DNA from: CAZQDP01 sp964592375
Lineage (GTDB): Bacteria > Bacillota > Clostridia > RUG12999
Direction: 5' to 3'
Length of the DNA stretch: 27,569 bases
Assembly (NCBI GenBank): GCA_964592375.1
Contig: CAZQDP010000026.1
Coordinates: 1-27,569, forward strand
This document shows, piece by piece, positions 1-8,446 of this stretch. Position numbers and translations under genes: made by a program. The notes under the pieces are model-generated. The model worked only from the letters and a program-made list of their open reading frames with translations, had not been told where the DNA came from and did no database searches. Numbering within the stretch: position 1 is the stretch's first letter; every line of letters begins with the position of its first letter.

Positions 1-404
1 GTGTCCCTTTGGGATTGGAGTGGCATCAACGGCGGAGTTTGATTTTTAATTTTGAATATTGCACAATATAGATGTGATTAAATATGACGGATAGAGAGAC
101 TTAGCTACAAGTTAGAAATGCGTTTATACAGCGAAAAGTGGGGCATTCGACTCCAAATGATGAAGGATGGATCGCTTTGAATTTTAGAAGCCTTACGAAT
201 GCAAAATCCCACTGCAACGCCTAAAGGCGCAGTGCAGTAGGAAGATATGATAGTATGAAATCGATTTGTGAGGCAAGACAATATAAAATGAACAAAAAAA
301 GCCAGCGAAAAACGCTGGCTTTTTGGATATCTTTATTTTATTCTTATCTTATTAAAAATCTACCTTTGCCAAAAAACAGAAGTCATTTCATCAAACCATT
401 TACT
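1..404. other. Left-edge region without a supported gene
   Basis: About 400 bases at the window edge hold no reading frame I can support. A plus-strand frame is open from base 1 to a stop at 40-42 and could be the last 13 codons of a gene lying to the left, but this is too short to judge. A minus-strand frame of about 50 codons across 112-260 has no start with a ribosome site. An imperfect hairpin (arms around 210-220 and 226-235) lies at 209-238 without a T-run. The only clear element is the terminator near 300-320. Confidence 0.5.
293..325. terminator. Bidirectional intrinsic terminator
   Basis: Arms GCCAGCG (301-307) and CGCTGGC (313-319) enclose an AAAAA loop and are flanked by an A-run on the left and a T-run on the right. 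Read on the minus strand, the hairpin is followed by seven T, so it should end the ACT/hom/lysC transcript; it may also stop plus-strand transcription entering from the left edge. Confidence 0.85.
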
Positions 405-1616
405 TTACTGCGCCAGCTTATATTTATCGTGCAAGGCGATGACTGCCCTTTCGGCATCTTTTTGATCAATGAGTACCGAAACCTTGATTTCCGAGGTGGA
501 AATCATATGGATATTAATATCCGATTCATACAGCGCTTCAAACATTGCGGCCGCAACGCCTGCATTATTGACCATGCCGGCACCCACGATGGACACCTTG
601 GATACATCAGAGGTATATGCGATATTGCTATAGCCGATGGTTTGCTTATTGGCTTCAAGGATTTCAAGAGCGGTTTCTAAATTGCCCTGGGATACCGTAA
701 AGCTAATATCCTTTAAATCATTTCTGCCAATGGATTGTAAAATGATATCGACGTTAATTTTATGTTTGGCAAGCAGTGAGAATATTTGATACGCTTTCCC
801 CGGCTTATCCTCTAACTCTATTAAAGCAATCCTTGCCACATCATTATCTCTTGTAACCCCTCTTACCAGCATTTTTTCCACAGCTTCTACCTCCTTCACA
901 TATGTGCCTTCAACTTTATGAAAACTTGATTTTACCACAAGGTTAATATGATATTTCTTTGCGAGCTCAACGGAGCGATTATGGAGCACATTGGCGCCAA
1001 GGCTTGCAAGCTCAAGCATTTCGTCATATGAGATATCGCTTAATTTTTTTGCATCCGGTACAATGCGTGGGTCTGCGGTATAAATACCATCCACATCCGT
1101 ATATATTTCGCATACATCCGCCTTGAGTGCGGCCGCAAGGGCAACTGCCGAGGTATCCGATCCGCCTCTTCCTAGCGTAGTAATATCCCCATATTGATTA
1201 ATCCCCTGAAAACCGGCTACCACAACAATGCTTTTCTTATCCAGTTCATGCAAAATCCTGTCGCAACCGATGGTTTTAATTCTTGCGCCGGCGTATACAT
1301 TGTCCGTCTGAACATCCGCTTGCCAGCCAGTGAGCGAAATGCAGGGTGCACCCAACTTTTCCACTGCCATTGCAAGAAGCGCAATGGAAATTTGCTCTCC
1401 GGAGGATAGCAGCATATCCATTTCCCTTTTGGATGGCGCAGTGTTAATCTCCTTTGCCTTTGCGATGAGGTCGTCCGTAGTATCTCCTTGGGCGGATACA
1501 ACCACCACCACCGAATGGCCTTGGCGATAGGCATCCACTATTCTACCTGCAACATTGAGCACTCTTTTCGCATCGGCAACAGAACTGCCGCCAAATTTTT
1601 GAACAATTAAACTCAA
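405..1616 (-). CDS. lysC: Aspartate kinase, monofunctional, with tandem ACT domains
   Basis: Phosphorylates L-aspartate to 4-phospho-aspartate, the first step toward lysine, threonine and methionine. The 403-residue protein has the N-terminal kinase signature (K7 F8 G9 G10 S11), SGEQ at 72-75, the TTLGRGGSDTSA loop at 146-157 and the YTDVDGIYTADPR stretch at 172-184. Two ACT domains fill the last ~140 residues, the usual place for lysine/threonine feedback binding. Length and domain order match monofunctional aspartokinases; the effector cannot be told from sequence. The start is TTG at 1614-1616, supported by AAGGAGGG (1623-1630) six bases upstream. It is the last gene of a three-gene minus-strand operon, 38 bases after hom, and is followed by the hairpin near 300-320. 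Confidence 0.95.
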   Translation of the reverse strand: MSLIVQKFGGSSVADAKRVLNVAGRIVDAYRQGHSVVVVVSAQGDTTDDLIAKAKEINTAPSKREMDMLLSSGEQISIALLAMAVEKLGAPCISLTGWQADVQTDNVYAGARIKTIGCDRILHELDKKSIVVVAGFQGINQYGDITTLGRGGSDTSAVALAAALKADVCEIYTDVDGIYTADPRIVPDAKKLSDISYDEMLELASLGANVLHNRSVELAKKYHINLVVKSSFHKVEGTYVKEVEAVEKMLVRGVTRDNDVARIALIELEDKPGKAYQIFSLLAKHKINVDIILQSIGRNDLKDISFTVSQGNLETALEILEANKQTIGYSNIAYTSDVSKVSIVGAGMVNNAGVAAAMFEALYESDINIHMISTSEIKVSVLIDQKDAERAVIALHDKYKLAQ

Positions 1617-1654
1617 ATAAAACCCTCCTTAAATATTTAACGTATATGATGCAA

Positions 1655-2863
1655 TTAAGCAAGTTGTATTCTGATTTTCTGCTTGCACAAACCAAGCTTT
1701 CCAATAAGTCTTTTGGCATCGCGCTCGGACATATGGGGGATGATAAAGGCAAATTCATCCTCTTGCCCTGGCAGATGGTGAATTGCATATCCCAGAGCCT
1801 TCACAGCCTCTAAATCCGATAATCCGGCCCGAACAAACCATGCCGATGAGGTGTCCTCAATATCCACCAGATTATCCTCCCTGGGCATATCCCAAACAAT
1901 GGGAGCCGCAAGCGCCGTTTTCCGTACAATATCAATGATATCGCCCACTACAGCGCTGGCAGTTGGTAATTTTCCTGCACCCTTGCCATAAAACATCACC
2001 TCACCGATGGCATCTCCCAAAACGGTAATTCCATTGAACACATCATCCACACCGGAGAGTGAATTGGTCATGGGAAGAAGCAGGGGGCTCACTCTGGCAA
2101 AAACATGAGAACCCATCCGGCGACTAAGGCCGATAAGCTTAATGGCATATCCCATTTGTGAGGCATATTGCATATCGACAAGTGTAATGCCGCAAATGCC
2201 TTCGGTATGTACTTTATTGGCATCCACCTGGCTGCCAAATGCCAAGGAAGACAGTATAGAAATCTTTCTGCATGCATCGTGTCCCTCAATATCCGCTGCC
2301 GGATTTGCCTCTGCATATCCTTTTTGTTGCGCATCGGATAGGGCACGCTCAAAACTCATGCCCTCTTTCAACATTTTGGTGAGTATATAATTGGTTGTTC
2401 CGTTTAAAATACCCATAATTTCGCTGATTTCATTGGCAGCAAGGCACTGATGCAAAGGACGAATGATGGGAATACCTCCGCCCACGCTTGCTTCGAATAA
2501 ATAGCTGACACCCTGCTTTTTCGCAATATTTAAAAGCTCGGCACCATAGGTTGCCACCAATTCCTTATTGGAGGTTACAACACTTTTTCCGGCAAGCAGT
2601 GCTCTCTTTGTATATTCATATGCTGGCTTTATGCCGCCGATAACCTCTGCTATAATTCCCACCGAAGGGTCATCCAATACTGCCTCAAAATCTCGTGTAA
2701 ATAATGCCGCTTTGGGATGAGTGGAAAAATCGCGAATATCAACAATATAGGCAATCTCAATCTTTTCTCCGGCACGGCGGGCAATCCCCTCCGCATTCTT
2801 TTCAATTACCTCGTCTACCCCTGAACCCACGGTACCATAACCCAGTATAGCAACCTTTGCCAT
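1655..2863 (-). CDS. hom: Homoserine dehydrogenase with C-terminal ACT-like domain
   Basis: Reduces aspartate-4-semialdehyde to homoserine, the branch point to threonine and methionine. The 402-residue protein has the nucleotide-binding loop GYGTVGSG (8-15), the conserved TSNK lysine (K100), the family signature GILNGTTNYI (151-160) and the catalytic stretch GYAEANPAADIEGHDACRK (182-200). The last ~70 residues look like an ACT regulatory domain. I chose ATG at 2863; a longer frame would begin at a TTG (2884) inside the preceding gene. The ribosome site AAGGGGG overlaps the end of that preceding ACT gene, with 7 bases between stop and start, suggesting translational coupling. No thrB or thrC lies beside it. 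Confidence 0.96.
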   Translation of the reverse strand: MAKVAILGYGTVGSGVDEVIEKNAEGIARRAGEKIEIAYIVDIRDFSTHPKAALFTRDFEAVLDDPSVGIIAEVIGGIKPAYEYTKRALLAGKSVVTSNKELVATYGAELLNIAKKQGVSYLFEASVGGGIPIIRPLHQCLAANEISEIMGILNGTTNYILTKMLKEGMSFERALSDAQQKGYAEANPAADIEGHDACRKISILSSLAFGSQVDANKVHTEGICGITLVDMQYASQMGYAIKLIGLSRRMGSHVFARVSPLLLPMTNSLSGVDDVFNGITVLGDAIGEVMFYGKGAGKLPTASAVVGDIIDIVRKTALAAPIVWDMPREDNLVDIEDTSSAWFVRAGLSDLEAVKALGYAIHHLPGQEDEFAFIIPHMSERDAKRLIGKLGLCKQKIRIQLA

Positions 2864-2870
2864 TAGAAAA

Positions 2871-3302
2871 TTACCCCCTTGCAATGATTTCCACTTTATT
2901 TACTCCAAAAATGCGTTTAATTTGCTCCAAAAGCTCATCTGTATTCATTCCTCCCGTCGCCTGAAAGGAAATGGTAATGTTGGCACTGCCATTGACAGGT
3001 ATATTTTGATTTATGGTCAAAATATTCGCACCACTTTTGGCAAGTGTACCCAATATATCCGACAAAACACCCGGTTTATCTTTCAGTACAAAAAAAAGGG
3101 TTATGATTCCTCCGTCCGACATTTCGGAAAATGAAAATACATAATCCTTATACTTATAATATGCACTTCGACTAATACCGGATTGCTCTGCCGCTTTATT
3201 GATGGTAGTGTTGCCTTGTGCAATGAGTTTCTTCGCACAAAGTACTCCCTCAAATACCTTTGGCAATATGGAGGCTTCCACCAATATATAGGTATTCTTC
3301 AT
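2871..3302 (-). CDS. ACT domain-containing protein (UPF0735/PheB-like)
   Basis: A 143-residue protein with a short helix-turn-helix-like segment (about 30-53, around NKAAEQSGISRSAYYKYKD) followed by an ACT domain from about residue 66 (ITLFFVLKDKPGVLSDIL). This layout is that of the UPF0735/PheB family, often found just upstream of hom in Firmicutes. The family is thought to sense an amino acid; no catalytic activity is established and the name PheB does not prove a role in phenylalanine synthesis. I chose ATG at 3302 rather than an upstream TTG (3329), because the conserved family start is MKNTYILVEAS and a GGGTGGTG run lies about 11 bases upstream of it. First gene of the operon with hom and lysC. 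Confidence 0.85.
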   Translation of the reverse strand: MKNTYILVEASILPKVFEGVLCAKKLIAQGNTTINKAAEQSGISRSAYYKYKDYVFSFSEMSDGGIITLFFVLKDKPGVLSDILGTLAKSGANILTINQNIPVNGSANITISFQATGGMNTDELLEQIKRIFGVNKVEIIARG

Positions 3303-3346
3303 CACGATTTGTACACCACCCAAAAACAAACGTATTTATACAGTGT

Positions 3347-3375
3347 ATCATAACACATTCTTTACATAAAATCAA
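3347..3375 (-). promoter_or_regulatory. SigA-type promoter of the ACT-hom-lysC operon
   Basis: On the minus strand TTGATT (3370-3375) and TATGAT (3347-3352) are separated by exactly 17 bases. Transcription would begin near 3340, giving a leader of roughly 40 bases before the ATG at 3302. No T-box or riboswitch fits in a leader this short, so control probably acts through the ACT proteins or at initiation. Confidence 0.7.
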
Positions 3376-3425
3376 GTTCCTTTTTCATTTTCATTCAATA
3401 AAGAGAAAAGCAGATGAAATTTTAC

Positions 3426-3454
3426 TTGATAATTGGTTAATATTATGATAAAAT
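3426..3454 (+). promoter_or_regulatory. SigA-type promoter of the glycosyltransferase run
   Basis: TTGATA (3426-3431) and TAAAAT (3449-3454) with a 17-base spacer, about 38 bases upstream of the ATG at 3492. Back to back with the promoter of the amino-acid operon, so this 190-bp region is a divergent promoter. Confidence 0.7.
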
Positions 3455-3491
3455 GATATGAAAAGTGAAAATGTAAAGGGGTTTGATACTA

Positions 3492-4427
3492 ATGGCAAGT
3501 AAAGATTTTCTTTTATCCGTCGTGGTGCCGATGTATTATGAGGAAGAGGTCGCACAGGAATGCTACAATCGCCTCACCCGCGTACTTGAAAGTCATTTTA
3601 ACTATGAGCTTGTATTTGTAAACGATGGCAGTACGGACGGCACACTGCCTATATTGCAGGATATTGCAAAAAAGGATCAGCGTGTGCGCGTCATTTCCTT
3701 TGCCCGTAACTTTGGTCATCAAATTGCAGTTACCGCAGGGGTGGACAAGGCCCGCGGGGATGCTATTGTAATTATTGATGCAGACCTGCAAGACCCGCCG
3801 GAGATCATTCCCGATATGGTAAGCCTCTGGCAACAGGGATACGATGTCGTGTATGCCAAGCGTAAAAAGCGCAAAGGAGAAAGCGCTTTTAAGCTGATGA
3901 CGGCCAAGCTTTTTTATCGTTTCTTAGCTTCCATGACAGATATAAAAATCCCCACGGATACAGGCGATTTTCGGTTAATAGACAAGCAGGTTGCCGAGGT
4001 TTTTCGAAAAATGCCGGAACGCAATCGTTTTATTCGAGGGATGATCAGCTGGATTGGTTTTCATCAAATCCCCTTGGAATATGAACGGGACGAACGTTTT
4101 GCAGGGGAAACCAAATATCCCCTCAAAAAGATGCTAAAATTTGCGAGCGATGGGATTATTTCCTTTTCTGCTAAGCCGCTTAAATGGATGCTTAGTATCG
4201 GATTTTGGTCCACGATGTTAGCCATGGTGCTGTTTGTCTATGCGGTTGTTTGCAAATTCATTGGCAGCCCAGAGTCCGGCTGGGCTTCCCTCATGGCTGT
4301 GATGGCTTTTCTGGGTGGTGTTCAGCTGCTTTCCATTGGTCTCTTGGGCGAATATGTGGCCAGAATATATGATGAAAGCAAGGGGCGCCCACTCTATATC
4401 ATTGCAAAAGAGATTAATATGGATTGA
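3492..4427 (+). CDS. Family 2 glycosyltransferase, polyprenyl-phosphate type, membrane bound
   Basis: 311 residues with a GT-A catalytic domain: VPMYYEEE (12-19), VNDGSTDGT (43-51), the metal/nucleotide motif DADLQDPPE (96-104), DTGDFR (156-161) and the RNRFIRG segment (177-183). Two C-terminal membrane segments follow (about 231-257 and 263-288), then the conserved GEYVARIYDESKGRP tail. This is the GtrB/YkoT/DPM1-like group, which transfers a sugar from a nucleotide donor to undecaprenyl phosphate on the cytoplasmic face; the sugar cannot be told. I chose ATG at 3492, ten bases after AAAGGGG, over an in-frame TTG at 3483 that would leave no spacer. No flippase gene of the GtrA type is adjacent. 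It leads a run of closely spaced plus-strand genes. Confidence 0.92.
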   Translation: MASKDFLLSVVVPMYYEEEVAQECYNRLTRVLESHFNYELVFVNDGSTDGTLPILQDIAKKDQRVRVISFARNFGHQIAVTAGVDKARGDAIVIIDADLQDPPEIIPDMVSLWQQGYDVVYAKRKKRKGESAFKLMTAKLFYRFLASMTDIKIPTDTGDFRLIDKQVAEVFRKMPERNRFIRGMISWIGFHQIPLEYERDERFAGETKYPLKKMLKFASDGIISFSAKPLKWMLSIGFWSTMLAMVLFVYAVVCKFIGSPESGWASLMAVMAFLGGVQLLSIGLLGEYVARIYDESKGRPLYIIAKEINMD

Positions 4428-4439
4428 GGAATAAATAGA

Positions 4440-5225
4440 ATGATCATCGATTTTCACACTCATTGCTTTCCCGGTGCACTAGCTGAGCGTGCTATTATGC
4501 AGCTAGAAAAAGTGTCCGGTCAGAAGGCGCACCTGCGCGGACGGGTGGAGGATATTTCGCTATCTATGGAAAGGGCAGGCATTGATTACAGTGTGGTGCT
4601 CAGCATTGCGACAAAGCCCGAGCAAACACCTGCAGTGAATGATTTTGCCATATCGATGCAAACCATAAAAGGCATTATTCCCTTTGGCAGTGTTCACCCC
4701 CTGTATTCCAAATGGGAATATGAGCTCTCACGGCTGCATGAAGTCGGCATCAAGGGCATAAAATTACATCCGGATTATCAAAAAATACGTGCAGATGCGC
4801 AGGAAGTGATTGACTTATGTGCATTTGCCGCTTCCCTTGGGATGGTGGTAGTGCTCCACAGCGGCGTGGATATTGGCTTGAAAGAGCCGTATCACTGTAC
4901 CCCCGAAATGGCACGAAGGCTTATTGATGCCGTTGGCGGCGATCATTTGGTCATGGCTCACATGGGTGGCTATGGGTTTTGGGAGGAAGTAGAGCGGTGC
5001 CTTGTCGGCACCCGTGTATGGATAGATACAAGCTATTGTCTTCCTCGCATGGAACGCGCCCGGCTACTGCGTATCATGGAAAACCATCCTCGCATTCTTT
5101 TTGGTACCGATTCTCCTTGGGATGATCAAAAGGAGCAGCTTGCGATACTGCTTGGCCTCCCCATTGATCAGGAGCTTGTGCAAAAAATCTTATGGAAAAA
5201 CGCAGCGTCCTTGCTTGCACTTTGA
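4440..5225 (+). CDS. Amidohydrolase-family metal-dependent hydrolase (TIM barrel)
   Basis: 261 residues with the metal-ligand layout of the amidohydrolase_2 family: DFHTH at 4-8 (H6, H8), KLHPDY at 108-113, H140 in VVLHSG, H174 in VMAHMGG, and D224 in FGTDSPW. This pattern suits a decarboxylase or hydrolase of the ACMSD/amidohydrolase type, but the substrate is unknown and broad family names are the safe limit. The gene begins 12 bases after the glycosyltransferase stop, with GAGGA (4426-4430) as ribosome site, so the two are very likely co-transcribed. Confidence 0.85.
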   Translation: MIIDFHTHCFPGALAERAIMQLEKVSGQKAHLRGRVEDISLSMERAGIDYSVVLSIATKPEQTPAVNDFAISMQTIKGIIPFGSVHPLYSKWEYELSRLHEVGIKGIKLHPDYQKIRADAQEVIDLCAFAASLGMVVVLHSGVDIGLKEPYHCTPEMARRLIDAVGGDHLVMAHMGGYGFWEEVERCLVGTRVWIDTSYCLPRMERARLLRIMENHPRILFGTDSPWDDQKEQLAILLGLPIDQELVQKILWKNAASLLAL

Positions 5226-5242
5226 AAGGATTTGATTAAAAG

Positions 5243-5587
5243 ATGAATAAAGTAGCTTTATCTATTGCACTATCCATGCTTCTTCTGTGTGCGTGTGCAG
5301 GAAATAATATCACTCCTCCTGCAGAGCCAACACCGGAATACCAGCGCATTATGATGAAGAACGATAAGTTTATGGACGGATATTATGCAGGATATTTAGT
5401 GAAAATCGCAAAAAATAAGGTCACCATCAACACGGAGGGCGAGCTTTTTGAATATAAATTAACGGATACAAGCAAAAAGCATATTGCGGAGCTTGGTATC
5501 GTTTTAAACGATGCGGTCATGGTGGCTTTTGAAATTAATCAGGACGGAAGTCGTACTGCCACTGCCCTTGAAAAGGTTGTCAATTAA
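5243..5587 (+). CDS. Small putative lipoprotein
   Basis: 114 residues beginning with a lipoprotein signal peptide: a hydrophobic stretch at 5-17 and a lipobox with the likely lipidated cysteine at C18 (L15-C16-A17-C18; C16 is a less likely alternative because of L15 at -1). The mature part is short, soluble and slightly beta-rich, around YAGYLVKIAKNKVTINTEG. I do not recognise a named family. It begins 17 bases after the amidohydrolase and is followed 18 bases later by mscL, so it belongs to the same transcript. A role at the outer face of the membrane is all that can be inferred. Confidence 0.75.
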   Translation: MNKVALSIALSMLLLCACAGNNITPPAEPTPEYQRIMMKNDKFMDGYYAGYLVKIAKNKVTINTEGELFEYKLTDTSKKHIAELGIVLNDAVMVAFEINQDGSRTATALEKVVN

Positions 5588-5605
5588 CGAAAGGACGTGT
5601 CTTGC

Positions 5606-6028
5606 ATGAAACGATGGGTAGATGAATTTAGAGAATTTGTATCCAAGGGCAATGTGCTGGATATGGCAGTGGGTGTGATCATCGGTGGTGCATTTTCCAA
5701 AATCATCACCTCTCTTGTTAATGATGTCATTATGCCACTGCTCAGCATTCTCCTTGGGAAAATCAATATTTCCTCGCTGACCTACACATTGCCGGCTGTA
5801 GCCGGTGCCACTTCGGAGGTTGTGCTCAAATATGGAAACTTTTTGCAGAACATTTTAGACTTTTTTATCATTGCACTATGTATCTTTATGATGATAAAGG
5901 CAATCAATAAATTAAAAAACACCTTACCAGCTAAGCCCAAGGAAACAGCCGAAAAGCCACCAGAGGCTTCAGCTGAGGAAAAATTGTTGGTAGAAATACG
6001 AGATCTTTTAAAAAAGCAAACAGACTAA
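5606..6028 (+). CDS. mscL: Large-conductance mechanosensitive channel
   Basis: 140 residues, the usual MscL length. The N-terminal amphipathic helix (WVDEFREFVSKGNVLDMAVG, 4-23) runs into the pore-lining TM1 (about 16-45, with the conserved AVGVIIGGAF and LVNDVIMP), followed by a periplasmic-type loop, TM2 (about 77-100) and a charged C-terminal helix ending in EEKLLVEIRDLLKKQ. The homopentamer opens under membrane tension to release solutes on hypo-osmotic shock. I chose ATG at 5606, ten bases after GAAAGGA; the in-frame GTG at 5597 sits directly against that ribosome site and is unlikely. Confidence 0.97.
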   Translation: MKRWVDEFREFVSKGNVLDMAVGVIIGGAFSKIITSLVNDVIMPLLSILLGKINISSLTYTLPAVAGATSEVVLKYGNFLQNILDFFIIALCIFMMIKAINKLKNTLPAKPKETAEKPPEASAEEKLLVEIRDLLKKQTD

Positions 6029-6076
6029 CCCGCCGGGGAGAAGCAGCTTTAAAATTGGAAAGGAATGGACAGACCT

Positions 6077-7291
6077 ATGAAATATCTTGTACTGCTATGC
6101 GATGGCATGGCAGACTATCCGCTACCCGAATATGGTGGGAGGACACCTATGGAAATTGCCGATAAGCCATGTATGGATGCACTCGCTGGGGCAGGAGTGG
6201 TGGGTTTGGTAAAAACGGTGCCCGATCATTTGCCGGCAGGCAGTGATGTGGCTAATCTATCGGTCATTGGCTATGATCCGGATATCTACTATACCGGCCG
6301 CTCTCCCTTAGAGGCGGTCAGTATCGGAATACCTTTGCAAAGTGATGATATTACCTTCAGATGCAATTTGGTAACCTTATCGGATATGGAGCCCTATCGC
6401 GAGAAGACCATGGTTGATTACAGCGCCGATGAGATTACCACAGAGGAAGCCGCTGAGCTTATTCATGCTGTTCATGAGGCCTTTTCAAATGATGAAATAT
6501 CTTTCTATCCCGGCATCAGCTATCGGCATATCATGGTCCTGCACAATGCCGAGATGGACTTTTCCTTTACTCCACCTCATGATATTTCGGGGCGCTCCAT
6601 TGCAGAGCACTTACCTAAGGGGAAATACAGCGACCACCTTTGCGCGATGATGGAAAAAAGCTATGCAATATTAAAGGAGCATCCTATCAATCAAAGCCGC
6701 ATATCACGCTTACTTCGCCCTGCCAATTCCATTTGGCTATGGGGAGAAGGAAAAAGTCCTGTGCTCACGCCATTTAGCCAAAAATTTGGCATGAGGGGCA
6801 GTGTTGTTTCGGCCGTTGACCTTGTCAAGGGAATTGGGAAAGCCGCCGGCATGGAAGTGATTGAAGTTGCCGGTGCCACCGGAAATATCCATACCAATTA
6901 TGAAGGAAAAGCAGAGGCTACTTTGCGTGCCTTTGAAAATGGAAGCTCCTTTGTATATCTGCACTTTGAAGGGCCAGACGAATGTGGCCATCGAGGTGAA
7001 ATTGAAAACAAAATAAGGTGTATTGAATATATTGATAAAAAGGCCCTTTCACCCATTAAAAAGGCCTTGGATGAGCGTGGCGAGCCTTATGCGATATTAA
7101 TTCTTCCCGATCATGCTACGCCTTTGTCCCTTCGCACCCATACCCGCGAGGCAGTTCCTTATTTACTATATAGCAGTGCAAATAAGGCAGGGTTCTCACT
7201 TTGTTTCAGTGAGAAAACCGCAGCCGCTTCCGGCGTTTATACGGAGAAGGGCCACGAGCTCACTGCACTTCTTTTTCAAAGTGAAAAATAA
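6077..7291 (+). CDS. apgM: ApgM-type cofactor-independent phosphoglycerate mutase homologue (possible homoserine kinase analogue)
   Basis: 404 residues of the alkaline-phosphatase-superfamily group COG3635. Metal/nucleophile motifs are visible: D9 in LLCDGMADYP, S56 in AGSDVANLSVIGYDP as the probable phosphorylated serine, D301 and H305 in EGPDECGHRGE, and D345-H346 in ILPDHATP. The family name comes from archaeal 2,3-bisphosphoglycerate-independent mutases, but bacterial members are also annotated as a predicted functional analogue of homoserine kinase, and I recall them lying beside hom and lysC in clostridial genomes. Here hom and lysC are about 3 kb away with no thrB in view, so that second role is plausible. 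ATG at 6077 has AGGA 12 bases upstream; ATG at 6065 has no room for a ribosome site. Confidence 0.88.
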   Translation: MKYLVLLCDGMADYPLPEYGGRTPMEIADKPCMDALAGAGVVGLVKTVPDHLPAGSDVANLSVIGYDPDIYYTGRSPLEAVSIGIPLQSDDITFRCNLVTLSDMEPYREKTMVDYSADEITTEEAAELIHAVHEAFSNDEISFYPGISYRHIMVLHNAEMDFSFTPPHDISGRSIAEHLPKGKYSDHLCAMMEKSYAILKEHPINQSRISRLLRPANSIWLWGEGKSPVLTPFSQKFGMRGSVVSAVDLVKGIGKAAGMEVIEVAGATGNIHTNYEGKAEATLRAFENGSSFVYLHFEGPDECGHRGEIENKIRCIEYIDKKALSPIKKALDERGEPYAILILPDHATPLSLRTHTREAVPYLLYSSANKAGFSLCFSEKTAAASGVYTEKGHELTALLFQSEK

Positions 7292-7350
7292 TTTTTTTAT
7301 GGCAACCAAAAAAATGCCGCTAAACTAATTTAAAAAAATGGAGGGAGAAA

Positions 7351-8427
7351 ATGCCTGATAGACACAAAAAGGTACTTATTTTCGCACTTTATATCGCACT
7401 GGGTGCCGCTTTTCTTTATTTTGTATTGCCACGCCTGCTGGTGATCTTTTTGCCATTTATTATTGCATATATCTTGGCAAAAATGATAGAGCCCTTGGTG
7501 CACATGCTGGAGGGAAGGTTTAGAATTCACCGAAAGGTAGGTAGCATCATTGGTCTTCTTATTGCTACCGGCATTATCGGCCTGATGATTTCCACCTTGG
7601 TCATGCGCATTTATGATGAAATTCGGGGGCTAATTGTTAATTTCCCATTCATTAAAGCTAACTTTATTGAATATGCAACGTTTTTTATCAATAGCGGCCC
7701 CGGCAAAAGCTTGCCCGCCTCTATGAAGGATACCATCATGGATATACTCGGAAATATGAACGGCTACATTTGGACCTTTATGAGCCCATTTACGGACAAT
7801 TCGTTCGGAATTGCAAAGCGTGTATTGTCGAGTGTGCCATCTACGCTGATCTTTGTTATCGTTACGCTGTTTTCTACCTATCTGATCAGCTCCGATAACC
7901 GCAATATCTACAAGGGAATACTCAGTGTTATGCCAGAAGGCTTTGGGGAAAAAATGTCCCGCACCAAAAATACGCTGACCTTTGCCCTTGGCGCGTATCT
8001 TAAGGCTCAGCTCATTCTGATGAGTCTTACCTTTATTCAAATGTGCATTTGGTTTTTATGCCTGCATGTCAATTATGCGCTGGCAATGGCGTTTATCACC
8101 GCCATAGTGGATGCACTGCCCTTTCTCGGCACCGGAACCCTGCTTATTCCTTGGGCCGCATTTTGCTTTGTGACGGGAAATTACTCCATGGGCGTGGCCC
8201 TTTTGATTGCTTACGGCGTGGCATTTACCATCCGCCAATTTTTAGAACCGAAGCTGGTAAGCGTACAAATTGGATTACATCCTCTGATTACCATTATGTC
8301 TATTTATGTCGGACTGACCACATTTGGATTTTTTGGCGTGGTACTGGGTCCTGTGGTTGCCATTATTATTGTAGACATTATCAAAACCAGTCGGGAAGCA
8401 AGAGACGCAAATATCGATAGTAAATAA
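7351..8427 (+). CDS. AI-2E family / YtvI-like integral membrane protein
   Basis: 358 residues with about eight membrane segments: a pair near the N-terminus (about 8-47), two more around 65-90, a large amphipathic middle region, and a C-terminal group with the conserved stretch around PFLGTGTLLIPWA and FLEPKLVSVQIGLHPLITIMS, ending in GFFGVVLGPVVAIIIVDI. This is the AI-2E transporter (PF01594) superfamily; in a spore former of this length the nearest named group is the sporulation membrane protein YtvI. Transport of autoinducer-2 should not be assumed. A strong ribosome site (GGAGGGAG, 7340-7347) precedes ATG 7351. It lies 59 bases after apgM. Confidence 0.88.
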   Translation: MPDRHKKVLIFALYIALGAAFLYFVLPRLLVIFLPFIIAYILAKMIEPLVHMLEGRFRIHRKVGSIIGLLIATGIIGLMISTLVMRIYDEIRGLIVNFPFIKANFIEYATFFINSGPGKSLPASMKDTIMDILGNMNGYIWTFMSPFTDNSFGIAKRVLSSVPSTLIFVIVTLFSTYLISSDNRNIYKGILSVMPEGFGEKMSRTKNTLTFALGAYLKAQLILMSLTFIQMCIWFLCLHVNYALAMAFITAIVDALPFLGTGTLLIPWAAFCFVTGNYSMGVALLIAYGVAFTIRQFLEPKLVSVQIGLHPLITIMSIYVGLTTFGFFGVVLGPVVAIIIVDIIKTSREARDANIDSK

Positions 8428-8446
8428 TTTAAAAGGGGGAATATTC

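Noticed and set aside
1..250. Possible short minus-strand frame around 112-260
   Set aside because: No start with a ribosome site, about 50 codons only, no recognisable domain.
255..680. Plus-strand frame of about 140 codons across the start region of the lysC 3' end
   Set aside because: It is antisense to lysC and begins in the terminator; the protein is not family-like and no ribosome site is present.
3303..3346. T-box or riboswitch ahead of the aspartate-family operon
   Set aside because: The predicted leader is only about 40 bases, too short for a structured riboswitch.
7351..8427. Autoinducer-2 exporter
   Set aside because: Family name alone; no quorum-sensing genes nearby and similarity is closer to the sporulation protein YtvI.
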